The translations under genes and the position numbers were made by a program. Shown one piece after another: positions 57,347-64,000 of a stretch of 64,000 bases of DNA. Position 1 is the stretch's first letter. The number at the start of each line of letters is the position of its first letter. The notes beneath the pieces are model-generated. The model ran no database searches, was not told where the DNA came from, and was given only the letters and a program-made list of their open reading frames with translations. The DNA is taken from contig JAVGVS010000163.1 of NCBI GenBank assembly GCA_032718565.1, positions 221,501-285,500 on the forward strand. Reading direction: 5' to 3'. The stretch is from Distichodus sexfasciatus (lineage: Eukaryota; Chordata; Actinopteri; Characiformes; Distichodontidae).

Positions 57347-59647
57347 TTAAACCCAGTACTGATTGTGCTGCAAGGTGGGGTTAGTGGTTCTACAAAACTC
57401 AGAGGCTTCAAGCTCCAGGTCACCAAAAGAGCAGAGAGTCACGGACTGCCCATTCGCTGGGTTACCATTTCCAGTTGCAGTCAGGAGCCGTGTCAATGCA
57501 GGACTTCCAGGATTGCTTGCGCTAAGAGGGGTGACGGTCACTGAAGGTACCGTGACGCTTCTCTCTGAGCGACCCTGAAAGGATTTGCCGTCAGGAAGGG
57601 TTGGATGGACAGAGGCACTGGTCAGAGGTTTCTGCTTTGTCTGCTGGTTTCGCCTCAACAGCAGCGCCAGCACCACGACGATCACGAGGAGCAGGAGAGC
57701 AACCAGCGGAAGAATGATGAGCAAGGCGTTGGAGGAGCTTCCCTGGGCTACTGATTCAACCCTTACTGGAGTGTTCATCGCTGGAACAAGCTCTTGTCCA
57801 TGAGTTGGCTTAGAGATGGTGGTGACGCGAGAGTCGTTGTGGTTAGGGTTACCCCAACGATTGCGGTTTTTCAATTTTGGCACACTCTTGGTCGCCCGCT
57901 GTGGAGACTCAGTTGTTGGAGTCATGGAGAGAAGAGCAGACCTCATTGCAGTGGTTTGACTGCGCGAAACCGTAGTTTTATAGAATGGGATAACTGTTGG
58001 TGTGGTTGTGAATGAAGCATTGTACGGAACGACGCTAAAGAAGAACTCTCCGTTCGCAGGTTGGACGCTGGCCGCTTTCAGAACAAATCTGAAGGAGTCA
58101 TTAAGCTCCTGAACTCCAGATAGATTTGCGTTTACAAAAATGGCCAATTTTTCCTGCTCTAGTTCACTAAAGGAAAATGACTTCACTAATTTTCCTTTCT
58201 TTCCCTTGTTCGACTCCACGTGGACTACTTTGCCGTAGGTCGGAGGCGACAGGATTTCAAACGATGGATCACTTTCACTTATAAAGGCCAGCTCAGAGGC
58301 ATTGAGGAATTCTGCCTTGAGCGTAACCCGAATTCCATTTGGGAACTTCACACTGTCTACATACGTGATTAAAGGCTTAACTGTGACGTTAACTCTTTGG
58401 TCCGTCAAGTTGGCATCGGACGTGAAGGCGGTGAACTGGAAGCTATCACGAGGGGACACAAGACTGACCATGTGGTAACTTAGCCGATGAGACTGCAGAT
58501 CCTCTTGAGTAAAAGAGGAAACTTCCTCATTATCCAAAAGAAGTTTACCAAATTTTGGAGCCTCAGTTACATTATAGTGCACACTGTTGTTTTTCCCAGT
58601 GGTCACTGCAGCCAAATGTGACTGGGTGATCACCACTGACGTCTCCCCTTGATTTAACACCACCTCTGTATGATTGAGAAGGATAATGGAAATCTCCATC
58701 ACGTCTACATTAAAGAGTTTGTAGACGGGTCGATGATGGCCATCGGTGACGCTGAAATAGAAAACCCCAGAGACGGGGCTGCCGTCTTGGACAAAGGCTA
58801 CTTGGCCATTGTTGATTTGAGCTTGAGAGAAAGAATCGATTGACACATTCAAGCTTCCCATGAGAGCGAGGATCCCGTTGCTGGGTCTGCTGATCACAGT
58901 GTAGAGAATTTCTTCCGAGGGGTTGTCCAAGTCTTCCACGTTCAGGTTGTTGGGTCCGAGTGCCACCGTGTCGCCTTGAACCACTCGGAGGCTTGGAGAC
59001 TTGGTTTTCAGAACGGGCGGCTGATCGTTAACGGGAGAGACAGTAATGTTGAACGTCTCCTCTACCACATCGCTGTCATCAAGAGGCCGCTGTGCTGGCT
59101 TGCTCTTCAGGTTGAGGAAGGCGTCGAAGACAAAGTGGTCATGCGTGGTCTCGGAGTTGTCGTGCTGGTAGGTAATTCCATATTTGTTCAAAATGAACTG
59201 GGAGAAGTAGGGCTTTTCTTTTGTGAGATTGCGTTCACCCACAATGATGGCGCCGTGTTGGGGTAGGGATTTGACCTGGTACCAGACGTCATAAGAGGGG
59301 CGACGAGACTCGGGCTGCTTGGTGAGAAGATTCGATGCGTCCAGCATCGCCTTGTCAATGACGATCTTGTCACCTTCTGTGACTGCAGCACCTGGAAGAC
59401 GACACATGTTTCTGAAAGTTCCAAACGCATATTGGACAACGGAGGCCAAATCAAAGGTTTCTTTACCTGTGTTTTTAAGAAGGAGAGAGCGTCGCTCGGG
59501 TCCGGTGTGTTCATACGAGACGTCGATGTCAAAGGTCTGATCGTTGAGTTTGGCAGGTGGTGATGAGACAGTGAAAGTGAACTTGTCTAAAGCTGCCCAT
59601 CCCACAGAGTCCACATTCTGTTCGTATGCCACCTCTCTGTCATCAAC
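57347..59647 (-). CDS. cspg4: CSPG4/NG2-like proteoglycan, last exon: CSPG repeats, TM, cytoplasmic tail
   Basis: This 2301-bp exon encodes 766 aa plus stop. CSPG4-family proteins are large type I membrane proteoglycans that bind growth factors and matrix and signal through PDZ partners. The exon starts at GTTGATGAC (VDDREVAYEQ) after a cttccag acceptor, phase 0. Successive CSPG repeats are visible (SPVNDQPPVLKTKSPSLRVV; NNGQVAFVQDGSPVSGVFYF; KFGKLLLDNEEVSSFTQEDL), with many NxS/T glycosylation sites. A Ser/Thr-rich juxtamembrane region follows, then one transmembrane helix (LLIILPLVALLLLVIVVVLA; 57656-57730), stop-transfer RR and a tail of about 102 aa. The tail ends QYWV, the PDZ-binding end of CSPG4. 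Family assignment is firm; the precise paralogue (a second CSPG4 linked to snx18, often called cspg4b) is inferred from location. Confidence 0.93.
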   Translation of the reverse strand, partial: VDDREVAYEQNVDSVGWAALDKFTFTVSSPPAKLNDQTFDIDVSYEHTGPERRSLLLKNTGKETFDLASVVQYAFGTFRNMCRLPGAAVTEGDKIVIDKAMLDASNLLTKQPESRRPSYDVWYQVKSLPQHGAIIVGERNLTKEKPYFSQFILNKYGITYQHDNSETTHDHFVFDAFLNLKSKPAQRPLDDSDVVEETFNITVSPVNDQPPVLKTKSPSLRVVQGDTVALGPNNLNVEDLDNPSEEILYTVISRPSNGILALMGSLNVSIDSFSQAQINNGQVAFVQDGSPVSGVFYFSVTDGHHRPVYKLFNVDVMEISIILLNHTEVVLNQGETSVVITQSHLAAVTTGKNNSVHYNVTEAPKFGKLLLDNEEVSSFTQEDLQSHRLSYHMVSLVSPRDSFQFTAFTSDANLTDQRVNVTVKPLITYVDSVKFPNGIRVTLKAEFLNASELAFISESDPSFEILSPPTYGKVVHVESNKGKKGKLVKSFSFSELEQEKLAIFVNANLSGVQELNDSFRFVLKAASVQPANGEFFFSVVPYNASFTTTPTVIPFYKTTVSRSQTTAMRSALLSMTPTTESPQRATKSVPKLKNRNRWGNPNHNDSRVTTISKPTHGQELVPAMNTPVRVESVAQGSSSNALLIILPLVALLLLVIVVVLALLLRRNQQTKQKPLTSASVHPTLPDGKSFQGRSERSVTVPSVTVTPLSASNPGSPALTRLLTATGNGNPANGQSVTLCSFGDLELEASEFCRTTNPTLQHNQYWV

Positions 59648-59826
59648 CTGGAAGAATGACATCAAAATGAACTTGTGGATAAGGAAACACGGGACAGTGC
59701 TGGTGCGGTGGCTTCATACCTCTTCTCCACCCAATTAGGAACTGGTGCCACTTTTTTCCATTTAAAAAATTTGTCTCAATCTGGCACCAAAACTTTGCTT
59801 GTCTGCAACCATTAACCCATCATATA

Positions 59827-60473
59827 TGTGACCCTCCACGGCAAAACCAGTCGCTTGTCGGAACGGAGGTTTCCAAGAAAACCGACCGTTTATGTTGCGT
59901 GGGGTAAAATTTTGGATTTTTTGTTTTTAGTGTTTTGAAACAGTGGAAGGTCTATACTGTACTGTTGTGAATAAATTTAGCTGAAAAACTTACCCTTTCC
60001 ATCCTAAAAACGTGACTTTCTTGAGGTGAGGAATTCAATTCCAGCAGAATGTTAAAAGTTTCTGTTTTGACCGCTCTACTTCAATATTTACGGTAAATCC
60101 ACTGGTTGACTAGCGTGAAGATATTTCTCCGGAATCCATCTCCGTCTCCCGAGTTCAGTTAACCTAACGCAGGTAGGCTATCCGTGTGGCTGTGAATGCA
60201 GCGTAGGCTACCGTAAATACAAACGTAGCCGCGACCGCACCAAGCGTCTGTGAGTGCTACGGCGATAGTCAACTTCAAAGGCAGATTTCTCCGTTTCTCA
60301 CTTGGCGTGACAGGAGAAACCCGACTCCTTTGAATGTTGATATCTCAGTCATATGTCGTCCCATTCATTCCATATAGGTATCGTTTTGAAGGTTGGTTTA
60401 TGCCCTTTCCAAACATCATAACTCAATTTTGAAAATTTGCGACAAGCAACTGGTTTTGCTGTGGAGGGTCACA
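59827..60473. mobile_element. 647-bp MITE, copy 2, in a CSPG4-like intron
   Basis: It is nearly identical to 1984-2631 along its whole length and has the same about 33-bp inverted ends. It fills about two thirds of the 1007-bp intron 59648-60654. The flanks read cata-TA before and TAttaat after, compatible with a TA-type duplication, which copy 1 does not preserve. Confidence 0.85.
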
Positions 60474-60654
60474 TATTAATTAGATGGACAGTACAGCTCT
60501 TGCTGGTTCTCAACTGGTTCTCAGCACCAGTTAAGTGACAAAAACTCTTTGTTAGTGCCAATAAGATTGGGGATTTAAACTCCAGGAGAGCCTAAAAACA
60601 TCACTGGCCCCAAAAACAATTCCAGCACAAGGTTTTTTTGAGCCCAGCACTCAC

Positions 60655-60827
60655 CATTTTTTGAGTGAAGGATGAGATCTCTGTTCGAGACTCGTCTGCC
60701 TGCAAGTTCACCAGCTTTCCAAATTTCGGAGGAGTAACAACAGTAAAAGTCACGGTGCGGTTCGAGTTGCCTTTATCGTCATTGGTAACTGCTTTTAGGA
60801 CGTCTTGTGAAATGAAGGATAGAGCGC
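60655..60827 (-). CDS. cspg4: CSPG4/NG2-like proteoglycan, internal exon (173 bp)
   Basis: It encodes (G)ALSFISQDVLKAVTNDDKGN, then SNRTVTFTVVTPPKFGKLVN and ADESRTEISSFTQKM, one CSPG repeat (entry strand, PPKFGKL turn, SSFTQ.. end). The acceptor is catacag (AG 60829-60828) and the donor GTGAGT (GT 60654-60653). It starts with two bases completing the glycine codon begun in the exon ending at 62467 and ends on a full codon, matching phase 0 of the last exon. NRTV is a potential N-glycosylation site. Confidence 0.93.
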
Positions 60828-61132
60828 CTGTATGGGAAGGGAGGATAAACATTACTCCGGATGAACCACATCTGTTAAAGACGCAGTCAAAACAACAGCA
60901 AGCGTCAGGCTCCTGCTATAAACATAACCACATTATTGTGTGCTCGGGCACTTTGATGTTCCACTTCTTTAACTCGGTCTGTGACTGTGCCATTCATGCA
61001 CACACAGTGGGCCTTCGGCATACGCGAGTACTCAGCAACTGGGGGTTAAAGGTATTCCTCAGGGGACCCCTGCCAGAACTACCACCATTAGGCCCCTGAG
61101 GCAACTTGGGGTTAAAGGCTGTAAGCGCAAAC

Positions 61133-61529
61133 TAGGGCTGGGTATCGTTGCTGATTTCCTGAATCGATTCGATTCCGATTCACAAGGTCATGATCCGATT
61201 CAATTCTCGATTCGATTCGATTCGATATCGATTTATTTAGGGATTTCTTTGCGTCAGTACTAGTTTTGCTTGGTTATAAAATAACTTGAGTCGAGCGTAT
61301 CCCTATGTCGATGGACTGCAGACGGTGATTTGAGCGGAGCAGCTTCAGTCATGGCTCTGTTTGGTTTCGGTTTCACCGGTCTCACGTTTTTATTGCTCTT
61401 CTTGCGCGGTCGCGAGAAGTAGTGCATAGCCACAGGAAAAGATCGATCCGCAAATGTTTTAATCGATATCGTATTTTTCGAACGAGAATCGATATTGATC
61501 GGTGAATCGATTTTTTGAACCCAGCCCTA
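61133..61529. mobile_element. 397-bp hAT MITE with perfect 8-bp target duplication
   Basis: The ends are TAGGGCTGGGT and its complement ACCCAGCCCTA. GCGCAAAC flanks the element on both sides (61125-61132 and 61530-61537), an exact 8-bp duplication as made by hAT transposases. The subterminal regions are full of tcgattcgatt words. It lies in the 1639-bp intron of the CSPG4-like gene (60828-62466) and has no coding capacity. Confidence 0.93.
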
Positions 61530-62466
61530 GCGCAAACGCTTGGCAAATTTACATCAGTTAATTAAGGCTGTGGCTGTGGCCCCTTCATCACTCACCCCCT
61601 CCAAAACAGGAACAGACTCCGACAAAAAAGTGTTGCCACTCATACTTTAGCGCCCTTGTTGAGAATATTCCGTTTTAAGAAATCTGCTGCGTTACTATAA
61701 ATAAAGTTTTCCATTAAGCAAGCAAAAAAATCTGACAACTTCCATTTTTGATGCATAGTTTGTGTGGCAATCCTGGCTAAAAAGCGGACGGCTCATTCAC
61801 TGAGAGAGGAACTAACTTTCTGAAGTTAAGCTCTCGTAAAGAACCTCATCAGGCATCATTGTGTGTAGGAGAGAAGGAGAGAGGGAAGCGTTTATGCAAA
61901 CTGCCGAAAGACTCCCCTCCTGCCCTCGCACATGGCTATACAGTAGATCCAGCTTGTGACATAACCCTCCGTGGGTCTGTGATGCCAGACGCCACCTAAA
62001 TGTGCCAACGCATGTGGACAATACGGAAAACGGGCTGAACATCTGTTGGCCCTCACAGATCAGCATGTGGGCAGCTATATTTAGAAGAGGGCATTAAATA
62101 CCGCACGTGACTAAGAGTTTCTAATTTAAGAAAAGACTTCAGCGTGACCTGTTTGTCATCCATTACTCCAAGCGTCGGCTCTGAGCCTTACAAGATTATC
62201 TTAACTTAAAAGGAGGGATCGTTCTTTCGGGGTGTAGGCCCATTACTGTAGCGTAAACTCCTCTGAGTTAAACTGGAAGAGCTTGTCTTGCGTTTCGACG
62301 GGCTGCGTAACGTATGAGCGTTGCCCAGCAGAGGAATTTGTTAGCGGGATATTTATTAGCTTCGCAACAAATGGCGAACCCAAATGCGTCTCCATAACAG
62401 TCTTTGTGAAAATGCACTGGAGGACAATGGGAGGGTTGGACTGAATGCACTGAATGAATGGGTCAC

Positions 62467-62598
62467 CTGGAAACACTTTGAGAGGGGTGTTACGTTCCAG
62501 ACGGAGAGCCAAGGCGCGAGCGGTGACGCTGAAGATCTGCCTCGGAGCAAAGTTCACGCCGTCGTTCACCTGGAAGTTAAATCCTCCAGCCGTGGCTC
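62467..62598 (-). CDS. cspg4: CSPG4/NG2-like proteoglycan, internal exon (132 bp)
   Basis: It encodes (G)ATAGGFNFQVNDGVNFAPRQ then IFSVTARALALRLERNTPLK and VFPG. The F.F.V.DG....P...F.V.AR pattern closes one CSPG repeat, and the L.RNTPLKVFPG segment opens the next, as in CSPG4. The acceptor is cccttcag (AG 62600-62599) and the donor CCAG|GTGACC (GT 62466-62465). Both boundaries are phase 1 and fit their neighbours. A run of C before the acceptor serves as the pyrimidine tract. Confidence 0.93.
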
Positions 62599-62782
62599 CT
62601 GAAGGGGGGGGGAAGTAGTTCTTGAGATAGGATAGAGCAGGATTTGGACCAGTAATCTCTTGGTACATAAATGAGGCCCTCAATAGGTGAATTTTCGCAT
62701 TAAACTGCTTTACAACTTTGAAGGAGATTCACTCTTTTCCTTTTCTGTGTTGAACTGTGGGAATAAAAGCTTCAGCGCTCAC

Positions 62783-62981
62783 CAGTGTGTACAAACAGCA
62801 GCTGGCCCTCATCGATGTGACCCTGAGTGTAGTTCATGATGGGCCGGTTGGGGGCGTTTTTCAGGGCCAGGTGACCATTACTGGGCAGAGTAATCATGTA
62901 CTCCAGCTGCTCCGGGGCTGTGTCGTCGTCCTCTGCGTTCATGTCTTCGGGAGTGATTTCCGTAATGGAGCCGACCCAGAC
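62783..62981 (-). CDS. cspg4: CSPG4/NG2-like proteoglycan, internal exon (199 bp)
   Basis: It encodes VWVGSITEITPEDMNAEDDD, TAPEQLEYMITLPSNGHLAL and KNAPNRPIMNYTQGHIDEGQ, ending LLFVHTG, a typical CSPG repeat (ITPEDMNAEDDDT opening, PSNGHL turn, FTQ.. hinge, LLFVH close). The acceptor is ttttttgtccag (AG 62983-62982), phase 0; the donor ACTG|GTGAGC (GT 62782-62781), phase 1. The intron to the next exon is only 184 bp. Upstream exons, including the signal peptide and laminin-G domains expected at the N-terminus, lie beyond 64000. Confidence 0.93.
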
Positions 62982-64000
62982 CTGGACAAAAAACAAGAGG
63001 AATAAAGCGTGTCACGTCACAATCGCGTGTTTAAGAGGACAGAGGAATTCGTATGAGGACGCAACAGTAGCGATTTTGGCTTTGTCGTTTTTTGGCCGCG
63101 ACATGTCACAACATGCAAAAAGGAACTACAAATAAAAACCATAATGACATTCACGTGTCGCTATTCTTCAGCTCCGCTCAGCATGACCTGACGGTAAATA
63201 ACCACTGTAGTTTCACACCATGAGCTGTCACTATAAATAAACAGGCCTGAAAATCCCAGTTTATTATAACTTTTCCTGATGGTGCAGAACGGTTCCGAAA
63301 CAGCAGTCTTTGCTGGTCTGACACTTTTTTTGTTGGATATAGAAGTCGAAAAATGAGCTCAGTTTATAGGAAGTGAGTCATAGTTCGCCTTTTCAAGCCA
63401 GGTTTACTAAGTGATCAGTGTTTAGCTTAGCCGTAAAATCTTTTCTTATCACACGTCAGGCTGCGAACAATCACACATTTCTGCTCCTAAAAGCCACAAC
63501 GTCCTGTTAACCTATGACTCATACAATAACCACCCCAGCTCTGTCTATTGATCTGCACCTCATTCTATACTATGCGAAAAAACATGATAATACCACAGTT
63601 GTGAGTAATAATAACATTTCCGGAGTGTGAAGTCTCTCTGTGGGTGAATGAAGTCTAAAGAATGATTCATTGTTGAATTTTGGAGATTTCCATGTGTAGA
63701 AAGTGGAAAAAAGTTAAAAATGTCTTTCAATTTAAGTAACGTATCTGTAAATGTGTATCTGTCAAAAAGCTGAAAATGTATCATGCCTTATAAACACCTG
63801 AGGTACTCGTGCAAAAGTAGTAGAATTGAGCCCCCTTGTGGCACGTCAGTTACGTACAAGAACCTGATTTTATGTAGCTTCTTGTGCTGAATTAAACATG
63901 AATGGTTAACATTAATATCATGCTTCCCGCTGTTCTATTGTGTTCAGATTTTTAGTCCTTTTCATTAAAAGTTCCTGAATGAAGAACACCTTGAGGAATT
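62982..64000 (-). other. cspg4: Intron of the CSPG4-like gene, continuing past the window
   Basis: No further exon or clear repeat was seen in this last kilobase. It is AT-rich and unremarkable. Confidence 0.55.

Noticed and set aside
57101..57544. 147-codon plus-strand frame
   Set aside because: It overlaps the antisense of the CSPG4-like last exon and 3'UTR and has no recognisable protein features.

Overview
The window is vertebrate nuclear DNA, almost certainly from a teleost fish. It has large introns, sparse genes, V-SINE-type and other tRNA-like SINEs, many non-autonomous hAT-like DNA transposons, MITEs and minisatellites. No bacterial, viral or organellar genes were seen. The species cannot be named from the sequence alone.

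Four protein-coding genes can be supported. (1) arl15, minus strand: two short internal exons at 6115-6259 and 3362-3421, recognised by translating the minus strand and checking splice phases. Exon 1 was not identified and the 3' exons lie off the left edge. (2) hspb3, plus strand, an intact single-exon small heat-shock protein gene at 27864-28322. (3) snx18, plus strand: a large first coding exon (30119-31631), a 9.3-kb intron and a terminal coding exon (40965-41218), together 588 aa, with a GC-rich promoter and a roughly 1.2-kb 3'UTR. (4) A CSPG4/NG2-family gene, minus strand: the last four coding exons (62981 down to 57347, 934 aa), including the transmembrane segment and the QYWV C-terminus. 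Its 5' part lies beyond the right edge.

Layout: 1-27.5 kb holds arl15 exons and introns and the flank upstream of hspb3. It contains a 1.5-kb minisatellite (11.1-12.6 kb), many MITEs and SINEs, and several GC-balanced repeat-poor blocks that look like candidate conserved non-coding elements. 27.5-29.6 kb is hspb3 and its downstream spacer. 29.6-42.4 kb is snx18, whose intron carries a decayed partial copy of snx18's own exon 1 at about 33.22-33.37 kb. 42.4-56.0 kb is a transposon-rich spacer with a tandemly amplified SINE segment and three complete-looking non-autonomous DNA elements. 56.0-64 kb is the CSPG4-like gene, with a 647-bp MITE and a 397-bp hAT element in two introns.

The order arl15-hspb3-snx18 matches human 5q11.2. 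The adjacent CSPG4-like gene mirrors the SNX33-CSPG4 pair on human 15q24, so this looks like the sister paralogon that kept its CSPG4 copy. The genes are neighbours by ancestry and do not form one pathway: a small GTPase of membrane and Mg2+ transport regulation, a muscle chaperone, an endosomal/autophagy SH3-PX-BAR protein and a cell-surface proteoglycan. I found no convincing new biological system. The most notable non-gene signals are the exon-1 relic in the snx18 intron, the minisatellite that seems to have grown from a MITE, and the dimeric tandem array built from a SINE.
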